A DNA stretch of 13,610 bases from assembly GCA_946611835.1 (NCBI GenBank), contig CAMOEE010000049.1:1-13610 (forward strand). The letters are read 5' to 3'. The notes under the pieces were generated by a model, which was not told where the DNA came from, did no database searches, and was given only the letters and a program-made list of their open reading frames with translations. The DNA comes from an uncultured Treponema sp. GTDB lineage: Bacteria > Spirochaetota > Spirochaetia > Treponematales > Treponemataceae. This document shows positions 6,235 to 13,158 of the stretch, one piece after another (the first letter of the stretch is position 1; each line of letters opens with the position of its first letter). Both the position numbers and the translations under genes were made by a program.

Positions 6235-7484
6235 TATTTTTTGATTGCCAGGGCTAGTTTTTTTGCATCATTTGACATGACTTCTGCAAATACATTCTCA
6301 ATTTTGTCGTCAATTTTCATTGAGGCAATGCCGATTTTTGTTCCCGGAGAGAGATTCATGATAAAAGAAGGAATATCCGGCGTGAATTCCAGAACAAGAC
6401 CGTTGTAATTTCGTGCGACACCTGAGACCATAGCAAGGGTGATTGGGTTTGTGAACACGAAGGACACTGAACTTGGGGCTGTGTCAAGCTTGAGGGCCTC
6501 GGCTTTTTCTTTCTGGTCGGCCTTGTTTGCGTTCATTATTTCCGCTAATTTTTCATCGATGCTCTGCTCGTCTGCCATATCCTTTTCTCCTGTTTCTTCA
6601 ACCGATTCTTCTTCGATTATATCATCATTTTGGGAATTATCAAACTTATTTTCTTCGAGGAGCTTTTTCAGCTCGTCGATTCCTGGAAGGACTGCAGCCT
6701 CGCCCTCATCATAAGGCTCTTTAATCACTGACTCCACCGTGATGACATTCTCTTCGTTACCAGCCATCCTCTCAAGCTTGTCAGCCGCGACTTCGTCCCC
6801 TAGAATCTCTTCCAGACGGTCTGCGGCACGCTCATCACCTGCTATTTCTTCAAGCCTGTCCGCTGCCATTTCGTCACCTATGGCTTCAGCTTCTGCCTTC
6901 TGAATGTCATCGAGTGTTTCTTCCTCACATTCGCTGACATTATTCTGGCAGTTTGTCTCTTCGAATTTACTCACGAGATCATCGAAACTTTCTTCGCTCT
7001 CGTCTTTCTTTGAATCAATTTCTTTTTCAGTCACGTTGTCCTCGCTTTCTTTGTGGGGAAGCAGCTCGTCAATGGAAATTTCTTTTTGTTCATCTTCTGT
7101 AAGATAACCTGAGAAAATATCATCAGTTTTTGAAAGAATTTTTCTGAGCTGATCAAGCCCTTCCACACCGACAGAATCAAAAGTTCCCCGTACATGGAGA
7201 GCCTCTGCCTTTTTCTGCTCCTCTTCGTTGAAATTCTCGTCGGTATATAGAATCATTTGGGGCCTGTAGTCACCGAATCCGCTCATCGCATACTGGGCGA
7301 GGGTCTTCCAGTGCCTTGGGTAATCTTCCGTGCTAACGACTATGAGATGCGGCGCAATCTCCTCGATGTTATCAAGAGCTTTAAGGAGCCATTTGTAGAC
7401 AATCGTGTCATAGCCCGCTGATTTGAGAACAGAAGAGATATTTGTTATAGCCTTTTCATTGTCGGCTACAAGAAGCGCCTTCAT
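6234..7484 (-). CDS. Degenerate receiver - acidic repeat linker - PilZ-like protein
   Basis: The 416-aa product has three regions. Residues 1-117 resemble a response-regulator receiver (MKALLVADNEKAI start, alternating strands and helices). However, the phosphorylation site looks lost: PHLIVVSTEDYP has Ser51 where the Asp is expected, and no clear final Lys is seen. Residues 118-330 are a very acidic, Glu/Asp-rich linker containing three 13-residue repeats (203-241). Residues 335-416 form a beta-rich C-terminal domain (SFVFTNPITLAMVSG, ARNYNGLVLEF, PGTKIGIASM, NVFAEVMSNDAKKLALAIKK) that looks like a divergent PilZ fold. The two PilZ c-di-GMP motifs are not clearly present, so binding is doubtful. 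A good GGAG lies 6 nt before the ATG. The gene is the middle of a three-gene operon, 12 nt after its upstream partner. Domain calls are by eye. Confidence 0.6.
   Translation of the reverse strand: MKALLVADNEKAITNISSVLKSAGYDTIVYKWLLKALDNIEEIAPHLIVVSTEDYPRHWKTLAQYAMSGFGDYRPQMILYTDENFNEEEQKKAEALHVRGTFDSVGVEGLDQLRKILSKTDDIFSGYLTEDEQKEISIDELLPHKESEDNVTEKEIDSKKDESEESFDDLVSKFEETNCQNNVSECEEETLDDIQKAEAEAIGDEMAADRLEEIAGDERAADRLEEILGDEVAADKLERMAGNEENVITVESVIKEPYDEGEAAVLPGIDELKKLLEENKFDNSQNDDIIEEESVEETGEKDMADEQSIDEKLAEIMNANKADQKEKAEALKLDTAPSSVSFVFTNPITLAMVSGVARNYNGLVLEFTPDIPSFIMNLSPGTKIGIASMKIDDKIENVFAEVMSNDAKKLALAIKK
6762..6878 (-). repeat. Three tandem 39-bp in-frame repeats encoding 13-residue acidic units
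   Basis: Residues 203-241 of the receiver/PilZ-like protein read GDEMAADRLEEIA, then GDERAADRLEEIL, then GDEVAADKLERMA, followed by a partial unit GNEE. Thirteen-residue units of this composition would form a charged helix or coiled coil. The DNA copies have diverged at many silent and some coding positions. Confidence 0.88.
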
Positions 7485-7496
7485 TTTTTTCTCCGT

Positions 7497-8486
7497 TTAT
7501 TCAGTTCCGAGGTTCGTGACGGTATAATCGTAAATCTGCCAAATTCCGTCCCGCTGTCTTACTTTGTAGATATAGCGTTTTTTCTCGCTGAAATTCGGAT
7601 ATTTGAACCACTCCAGGACTGAGACCGTTCCCTCTGTCTGTGAATAAGAAGTGTTTTCGATATGGAATTTCTCTGGAATGCTAACAACATCATGGTCAAT
7701 TCTGTTCTGCATGAGGTCAGCCTTATAAGACTGGAGCATTCTGTTCCTTTCGTCTGCACTTGCGTTCTTATATTTTCGGTTGACTTCGCTGTTTCTTACC
7801 ATCATCTGTTCGATATCCATGTAGAGGAAATACTGATCCCACAATGTCTTCTGGCGGGCTATGATTGTCTGCTCAACGACCTTGTCAGGCGATATTGCCT
7901 CTGGTTTAAGGAGAGAAGTGGTTTTATTCTCGACTGGAAGGACGCTTGAAGCTGATGCTGAAGGAGCCGGACGGATGTCGAGAGAAAGCCGGTTTGAAGC
8001 TATTTCCGTGAGGCGAGATTTGTAAAGCTCAGGATAGAAACGGAGCTCAAGGTAATAGATTGAAGGTTCATCAATCTGAATGTAATCCTTTACATTTTCA
8101 ACGAAGGAGTAAGTCTCCCCAGGCTCAATCGCAAGTTCCCTGAAATAAACTGTCTGGTTCGTAGAGCGTTTGATAACGAGGTCTTTTGTGTTGGGCAAGG
8201 TCGTGTTCTTGATTGTGTAAGCGTAGAAATCAAGGGAGAACATGCGGTCATCTGCGAGCTTGAAACGGAGGGTGTCGGTGCCTTTGTTTGTGATTGCCAC
8301 ATCAACATAAATCGGGTTATCTTCCTTGCTTCCGGGATAGTACATCGTGCGGTCGTAGAATCTGATTGAGACAGATGCCTTTGAGTAGTCTTGTGTATTG
8401 GATTTTTTTGCAGCTGCGCTCTGAGCAAGGGCGAACTGTGCAAAAATTGTAAAACTTGCTATAATTGAAATAAGAGTGCGTTTCAA
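7497..8486 (-). CDS. Secreted protein of unknown function with an Ig-like (BsuPI-like) region (TTG start)
   Basis: From TTG 8486 the product is 329 aa and starts with a clear signal peptide: MKRTL, a hydrophobic core (SIIASFTIFAQF), then ALA before QSAAAKK. There is no lipobox Cys, so the protein is predicted periplasmic or secreted. I choose TTG 8486 because AAAAGGAGA (8492-8500) lies just upstream with 6-nt spacing; the in-frame GTG 8513 would put polar residues ahead of the signal peptide. Residues of about 35-165 look like a beta sandwich (VDVAITNKGTDTLRFKL, ELAIEPGETYSF, IYYLELRFYPEL) resembling BsuPI-type domains. A Ser/Pro-rich linker follows, then a C-terminal alpha/beta region (about 205-329; WDQYFLYMDIEQM, GTVSVLEWFKYP, DGIWQIYDYTV). 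The pattern of a C-terminal strand set ending in WQIYDYTV recalls NTF2-like folds, but this is weak. First gene of the three-gene operon. Confidence 0.75.
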   Translation of the reverse strand: MKRTLISIIASFTIFAQFALAQSAAAKKSNTQDYSKASVSIRFYDRTMYYPGSKEDNPIYVDVAITNKGTDTLRFKLADDRMFSLDFYAYTIKNTTLPNTKDLVIKRSTNQTVYFRELAIEPGETYSFVENVKDYIQIDEPSIYYLELRFYPELYKSRLTEIASNRLSLDIRPAPSASASSVLPVENKTTSLLKPEAISPDKVVEQTIIARQKTLWDQYFLYMDIEQMMVRNSEVNRKYKNASADERNRMLQSYKADLMQNRIDHDVVSIPEKFHIENTSYSQTEGTVSVLEWFKYPNFSEKKRYIYKVRQRDGIWQIYDYTVTNLGTE

Positions 8487-8508
8487 CGAAGTCTCCTTTT
8501 TAAAGTTT

Positions 8509-8527
8509 ATCACATATAATATCGGAA
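8509..8527. promoter_or_regulatory. Overlapping divergent -10 elements for mfd and the secreted-protein operon
   Basis: On the plus strand TATAAT occupies 8515-8520, with +1 predicted at 8527. On the minus strand TATTAT occupies 8521-8516, with +1 predicted at 8509, which leaves a 23-nt leader holding the strong Shine-Dalgarno of that gene. The two hexamers share bases, so the promoters should exclude each other. No good -35 is seen at the proper distance for either, which lowers confidence. Confidence 0.4.
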
Positions 8528-8534
8528 TGTTTGC

Positions 8535-11500
8535 ATGAAATCATTATTATCAAATTTTCTTCTTTCAGTCACGAACGGATGGCAGGATTTTTTTTCTGAT
8601 GTCAAGTCACTTGCCTCTGGCCAATATTTCCCGGCTGAGATAGAGGGCGTTTCTGGCACCAGTGCCAGTTTTCTTGCAGCTCATTATATTGAGTCCGTCC
8701 GTGCCAGAATTCTTTCTTCCTTGCAGTACAATGCGACAGGACGATTTTCTCAGGCCCAGCAAAAGGACGGGGTGCTTCTGTCGGCTTCTTCACTTGATTT
8801 TGTGATGGTCGTTCCGACAGATAAGGAAGCCCTTGACTTGTCACAGGATTTCGAGACGGCCTTCTCTGATTCTGTTGAGATTTATTCCCTTCCCTGGTGG
8901 GGCCTTGTTCCTTACCGCTCCGTAGCCGTAGGTTCGGCGGTTTTCGGACATCGTTCAGGCGTACTTTCACGGCTTGCCTATCAGGCCCGTTCCCTCAATG
9001 CCACCACGAAACCCCGCATTTTTATCGTGACACAGCGTTCATTGCAGACTCCGCTTCCTTCCCCGGAATATATCCGTTCCCTTGTCTTCAATTTGCACAA
9101 GGGATTGCAGACTGACCCGGCTGACCTTGCCCAAAAACTTGCTTCACTGGGATATATCCGAGTTCCCAAAGTCGGCCTTCCTGGAGAATTCACTCTTCGT
9201 GGTGAGGTTCTTGATGTATTCACCCCGGGCGAGCAGTTACCGAGTCGAATTCTTTTTGATTTCGACGAGATTTCTTCAATAAAAAGTTTTGATGTTGAGA
9301 GCCAGTCAACTAAAGATGTCCGTGAGAGCCTTTTGATTTATCCAATGAAAGAAGTCATCTGGAACGATGAACTTGTGGGCAGACTTGAAAATCTCTTTGA
9401 AAAATTCGGGAAAAATTTAGACACAGATAGTGCAGATGACGGGGATAATAAAAATTCCTCTGTGTCCTCTGTGAACTCTGTGAGGAATTTAGAAAACGAC
9501 GGCACGATTTTCCTTGCACTTACCGAAGAAGCTGAAAAAGCAAAAAACAAACTTCTTGAGGAACTCCGTGCCGGAAAGGAAAGTGAGGGCGAGGAGCTTT
9601 TCTACGGTGCCTTGTGGGAGAAAAAATACACGATTTTTGATTATATTTCTTCTGGAACGACGGTTTTCTTCTATGATTATGACCGGCTCAACAACATGCA
9701 GGAGAATTTTGACCGGGAGTATGCCGGAATGTACCGTACGGCCCGTCAGAATTTTCCTGTCCTTCCACCCAGCGAGATGATTCTTCCTTTTGAGAAGGTC
9801 TCAAAAATGACTGAGAGGCGTATTTCTTTCAGGACCCTTCACACCGAGACCGAGGAAGATGAGAATGCCAGTGAAGATGTCAATTTCTTCAGAATTGAGT
9901 GCGATCCTCCCCACAGTTTTTTCGGAAACATCAATTATCTTAAGGAGCAGCTTGAGGATTTGCAGAGCGATGGCTGGAAGATTTTCGTTTTTGCTGACAA
10001 CGAGAACCAGTCCCTGCGCATCAAGGAAATCCTAAAAAATTTCATAGACAAGCCTGCTGAGGGTGAATATTTAGACCGCCTCAACAAGAACGCCAAAAAA
10101 GGCATCCCTTATTTTCCGCTGGTCGTTTATCCCAAGGCAATCACGACTGGCTTCGGAATCTCCCAGACCAAAACCCTGGTCATTCAGGAAAACGAGATTT
10201 TCGGGCGGAGAAAGCATGTTCCAAAGTCAATCCGAAGCGCAAAATCCCAGGCGATAGACACTTTCGTTGAACTTAACGAGGGGGATTTTGTCGTCCATGT
10301 GAACTACGGCATCGGTATTTTTCGGGGAATCCAGCGCGTAAAGGCCATGGGAAACGAGCGCGACTACATCAAGCTTGAGTATGCCGACGAAGAATTCGCC
10401 TTTGTCCCCATTGAGCAGGTTAATCTTGTCCAGCGCTACATCGGAAACGAGGGAGACAATCCCCGCCTTGATAGAATCGGATCCAAATCTTGGGAAAACC
10501 GCAAAAACAAGGCAAAGAAAGCCGTCGAGGACCTGGCAGAAAAACTCATCGCCCTTTACAGCCGTAGAAAGGCCAGCCGGGGCTTTCCATTCCCCAAGGA
10601 CGGCGAGTGGCAGACAGCCTTTGAGGCGGCTTTCCCTTACGAAGACACGCCAGACCAGTTCAATGTCTCAAAGGAAATCAAGGCCGACATGGAAAAACCC
10701 GTGCCCATGGACCGTCTTGTCTGCGGCGATGTCGGCTACGGAAAGACAGAGATTGCCATGCGGGCGGCTTTTAAGGCCGTCATGGGCGGAAAGCAGGTCG
10801 CCTTCCTTGCTCCGACCACGATTCTGGCCGAGCAGCATTATGAATCCTGCGTGGAGCGCTTTGCGAATTTCCCGGTCACGATTGCCCAGCTATCCCGTTT
10901 TGTGTCTCCTTCCGAGCAGAAAAAGGTCATAGCAAAGGTCGCCTCGGGTGAAGTTGATATCCTTGTGGGAACCCACCGAATCATTCAGAAAGATGTGGTT
11001 TTCAAGGATCTGGGACTCATGATTATCGACGAGGAGCAGAGATTCGGCGTTAAGGACAAGGAAAAACTCAAGACCATGAAGGCAAACATAGACAGCCTTG
11101 CCATGAGCGCCACCCCCATTCCCCGTACTCTTCACATGAGCCTTTTAAAAATCCGGGATATGTCCCTTTTGACAACTCCTCCCCAAACCAGAAAGCCCAT
11201 TGAGACCATTGTTGACGCATACACCGATGAGCGGGTGGCAAAGGCAATCAGGCAGGAAGTGGAGCGGGGCGGCCAGGTTTTCTATCTTCACAACAGGGTT
11301 GAGACCCTTGATGATGTACGGCGAAAATTGCAGCAGATTGTGCCCGAGATGATGATTGATGTGGCTCACGGCCAGATGAGCGCCGAGGAGCTTGATGACA
11401 TTTTCCGCCGCTTCAAGATGGGCGGCTTCCACATTCTCATTGCCACAACGATTATCGAGAATGGAATCGACATCCCAAATGTCAACACGATTATCATTGA

Positions 11501-12269
11501 CCGGGCAGACATGTATGGCGTAAGCCAGCTCTACCAGCTCCGTGGCCGGGTCGGACGAAGCGACAGGAAGGCCTATGCATATCTTCTCTACCCTGAGAAC
11601 AAGGTTCTTTCCGAGGTTGCCATGAAACGCCTTCAGGTAATCTCAGATTTTACTGAGCTTGGTTCTGGATTTAAAATTGCCATGAAGGACATGGAAATCC
11701 GGGGAGCTGGAAATCTTCTTGGAAAAGACCAGAGCGGAGAAGTCTATGCGGTCGGTTTTGATTTGTATGTCAAGCTTCTGAACGAGGCCGTAGAGCGCCT
11801 TATGAACAGCGAGAACTACGAGGCCCAGAACGAGGTTCTCATGGAGCTTGAGTATTCAGGCTTTATACCGGACACTTACATCCCCAACCTTCAGACAAAA
11901 ATGGAAGTCTACAAGAAAATTGCAGGCGTTCAGTCAAAAGACGAGCTTGAGGGAATGTATCTTGAGCTTGAGGACCGCTTCGGCCCGATTCCTGACGAGG
12001 TTTATTCTCTTTTGAGCCTTGCTGAGGTGCGTGTCATAGCCAAAAAACTCTATATTTCATCGATTAAGGAAAAGCAGGGCCTTATTCAGATTGAATTCGG
12101 AAAAGTGAGCGACATAAAAATTGACAGGGTCTTGAAGCTGATAAAAGAAAGTGCCGGCAAGGTCAGGCTGGACCCGACCAGGCCAAATATGATTCTCATG
12201 CAGGCCGGAAAAATCGGCCTCAAGGAAAAAAGCGAATTTATCCGGGAAAAACTTGAGGCACTGGTTTAA
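8535..12269 (+). CDS. mfd: Transcription-repair coupling factor Mfd
   Basis: Mfd removes RNA polymerase stalled at DNA damage and recruits UvrA for excision repair. The 1244-aa product has the full domain order. A UvrB-like N-terminal part (about 85-275) includes LPWWGLVPYRSV and GLPGEFTLRGEVLDVFTPG. The CarD-like RNA-polymerase interaction domain (about 581-640) starts GDFVVHVNYGIGIFRGI. Helicase lobe 1 has Walker A GDVGYGKTE (731-739), the DEEQ box (832-835) and SATPIPRTLHMSL (858-870). Lobe 2 has ATTIIENGIDIPN and QLRGRVGRSDRKAYAYLLY (1001-1019). The TRG-type region has DMEIRGAGNLLG (1052-1063), and a C-terminal TRCF domain follows (about 1090-1244). It is roughly 100 residues longer than E. 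coli Mfd, partly from a low-complexity insert at about 296-320. GGAA (8524-8527) is a weak Shine-Dalgarno. The stop overlaps the stop of a convergent gene by 4 nt. Confidence 0.97.
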   Translation: MKSLLSNFLLSVTNGWQDFFSDVKSLASGQYFPAEIEGVSGTSASFLAAHYIESVRARILSSLQYNATGRFSQAQQKDGVLLSASSLDFVMVVPTDKEALDLSQDFETAFSDSVEIYSLPWWGLVPYRSVAVGSAVFGHRSGVLSRLAYQARSLNATTKPRIFIVTQRSLQTPLPSPEYIRSLVFNLHKGLQTDPADLAQKLASLGYIRVPKVGLPGEFTLRGEVLDVFTPGEQLPSRILFDFDEISSIKSFDVESQSTKDVRESLLIYPMKEVIWNDELVGRLENLFEKFGKNLDTDSADDGDNKNSSVSSVNSVRNLENDGTIFLALTEEAEKAKNKLLEELRAGKESEGEELFYGALWEKKYTIFDYISSGTTVFFYDYDRLNNMQENFDREYAGMYRTARQNFPVLPPSEMILPFEKVSKMTERRISFRTLHTETEEDENASEDVNFFRIECDPPHSFFGNINYLKEQLEDLQSDGWKIFVFADNENQSLRIKEILKNFIDKPAEGEYLDRLNKNAKKGIPYFPLVVYPKAITTGFGISQTKTLVIQENEIFGRRKHVPKSIRSAKSQAIDTFVELNEGDFVVHVNYGIGIFRGIQRVKAMGNERDYIKLEYADEEFAFVPIEQVNLVQRYIGNEGDNPRLDRIGSKSWENRKNKAKKAVEDLAEKLIALYSRRKASRGFPFPKDGEWQTAFEAAFPYEDTPDQFNVSKEIKADMEKPVPMDRLVCGDVGYGKTEIAMRAAFKAVMGGKQVAFLAPTTILAEQHYESCVERFANFPVTIAQLSRFVSPSEQKKVIAKVASGEVDILVGTHRIIQKDVVFKDLGLMIIDEEQRFGVKDKEKLKTMKANIDSLAMSATPIPRTLHMSLLKIRDMSLLTTPPQTRKPIETIVDAYTDERVAKAIRQEVERGGQVFYLHNRVETLDDVRRKLQQIVPEMMIDVAHGQMSAEELDDIFRRFKMGGFHILIATTIIENGIDIPNVNTIIIDRADMYGVSQLYQLRGRVGRSDRKAYAYLLYPENKVLSEVAMKRLQVISDFTELGSGFKIAMKDMEIRGAGNLLGKDQSGEVYAVGFDLYVKLLNEAVERLMNSENYEAQNEVLMELEYSGFIPDTYIPNLQTKMEVYKKIAGVQSKDELEGMYLELEDRFGPIPDEVYSLLSLAEVRVIAKKLYISSIKEKQGLIQIEFGKVSDIKIDRVLKLIKESAGKVRLDPTRPNMILMQAGKIGLKEKSEFIREKLEALV
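9452..9490 (+). repeat. Short CTCTGTG triple-repeat element with 9-bp inverted ends, inside mfd
   Basis: Three 9-nt units starting CTCTGTG (9458, 9467 and 9476) sit between the inverted ends AAATTCCTC (9452-9460) and GAGGAATTT (9482-9490). The 9-nt period keeps the frame and encodes SSV-SSV-NSV (residues 308-316 of Mfd). The surrounding residues 296-320 are polar and low complexity. Sequence with repeated CTCTGTG next to TCCTCTGTGTCC is, from memory, found as dispersed short repeats in many bacterial genomes, often between genes. Confidence 0.75.
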
Positions 12270-13051
12270 AATTTAAGCCCGTGCTTTGCCATGAGCTTCT
12301 CCAGTTCGCCTGACTTTATCAGGTTTCTGATAACTTCGTTGACCTGCTTTGTTACGGCTGAATTGTCCTTTTTGATGGCCACAGCATACATCATCTCATC
12401 GAAACGCTCAGGGAGAATCATAACATTTTCGTCAATGTAGCCGTGCAAAATTGAGTTGTCGATTGCGAATGCGTCGATTTCACCGTGCTTCAGGGCATCT
12501 TTTAGAGTCTGGTTTGAAGGATATGTCACAACATTGAGGAAAACACCGCTTTTGATAGCCGCATTTTTGATTGTGGCGCTAGTCATAGAGCCTTGCGTGA
12601 CTCCGATTTTTTTGTTCTCCAGATTCTTTAATGAAGTGATTCCTGAAGACTTTTTGACCATGATTCCGACCGAGTCAGTGTAGTAGACATCAGAAAAATC
12701 ATAGTTCTGCTTTCGTTCCTCTGTGATTGTGAAAGTTGCGATTACAAGGTCAACCTTTTCCTGATTGAGAAAGGCGCTCCTGTTCTTTGCACTGACCGGT
12801 ATGAAGGTTGTCTTTGATTCGCTTCCTAAGATTGATTTTGCGATTGCCCTTGCTATGTCGATTTCCAGGCCCTCGAATTCTTTTGTCTCCGGGTTCAGAT
12901 AGCTGAGACCAGGAACATCATCCTTAACGCCGACCGATAGGGTTCCGGCTTTCTTTATTTTGTCTATTCCGTTTGGTTTTGCGAAAGAAGCGGCTGACAG
13001 GAATAGGAAAAGAGTTGGGAGAATCAGTGTTTTTAAGGAAATCTTTATCAT
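12266..13051 (-). CDS. Periplasmic solute-binding protein, family 3 (polar amino acid ABC transporter)
   Basis: The 261-aa product starts with a signal peptide (MIKISLKTLILPTLFLFL, then SAASFA before KPNG), without a lipobox Cys, so it should be a free periplasmic protein. The mature part is a family 3 binding protein: KAGTLSVGVKDDVPGLSYL near its start, EGLEIDIARAIAK, the hinge-side VDLVIATFTITEERKQNYDFSDVYY, then lobe 2 with LKNLENKKIGVTQGSMT and the DALKHGEIDAFAIDN motif. This family binds polar amino acids such as glutamate, aspartate, glutamine or arginine; the ligand cannot be read here. GGAGG lies 4 nt before the ATG. No permease or ATPase gene is adjacent, so partners must be encoded elsewhere. 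The gene runs against mfd, and their stop codons overlap (TTAA, 12266-12269). Confidence 0.93.
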   Translation of the reverse strand: MIKISLKTLILPTLFLFLSAASFAKPNGIDKIKKAGTLSVGVKDDVPGLSYLNPETKEFEGLEIDIARAIAKSILGSESKTTFIPVSAKNRSAFLNQEKVDLVIATFTITEERKQNYDFSDVYYTDSVGIMVKKSSGITSLKNLENKKIGVTQGSMTSATIKNAAIKSGVFLNVVTYPSNQTLKDALKHGEIDAFAIDNSILHGYIDENVMILPERFDEMMYAVAIKKDNSAVTKQVNEVIRNLIKSGELEKLMAKHGLKF

Positions 13052-13077
13052 TTGGCCTCCATTTAAATATCTTTACA

Positions 13078-13106
13078 ATTTTAATACAGATACTAAGATT
13101 TCGCAA
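13078..13106 (-). promoter_or_regulatory. Probable promoter of the solute-binding protein gene
   Basis: On the minus strand, TTGCGA (13101-13106), a 17-nt spacer and TAAAAT (13078-13083). Predicted +1 is near 13071, giving a 20-nt leader that includes the GGAGG ribosome-binding site. Confidence 0.5.
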
Positions 13107-13124
13107 ATAATTTTTGGCGGAGTG

Positions 13125-13152
13125 GTTACAGAAAAAGAATTTGTGCTATAAT
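13125..13152 (+). promoter_or_regulatory. Extended -10 promoter of the dCMP deaminase gene, leaderless geometry
   Basis: TGCTATAAT (13144-13152) is a perfect extended -10, with a weak -35 GTTACA (13125-13130) 16 nt away. The -10 ends 6 nt before the ATG, so the predicted +1 is base 13159, the A of the start codon. No Shine-Dalgarno lies between them. Confidence 0.62.
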
Positions 13153-13158
13153 GACGCC

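Noticed and set aside
8487..8513. GTG 8513 as start of the secreted protein.
   Set aside because: It would add nine polar residues ahead of the signal peptide and would place the strong AAAAGGAGA inside the coding region.
9338..9550. A reverse-strand 70-aa frame over the mfd repeat (containing TEFTEDTEE).
   Set aside because: This is only the opposite-strand reading of the CTCTGTG repeat; no start signals support a gene.
13115..13130. GGCGGAGTGGTTACAG as the start of a tRNA-Ser-like gene.
   Set aside because: It resembles the 5' part of a tRNA only briefly; no acceptor partner, anticodon arm or T arm follows.
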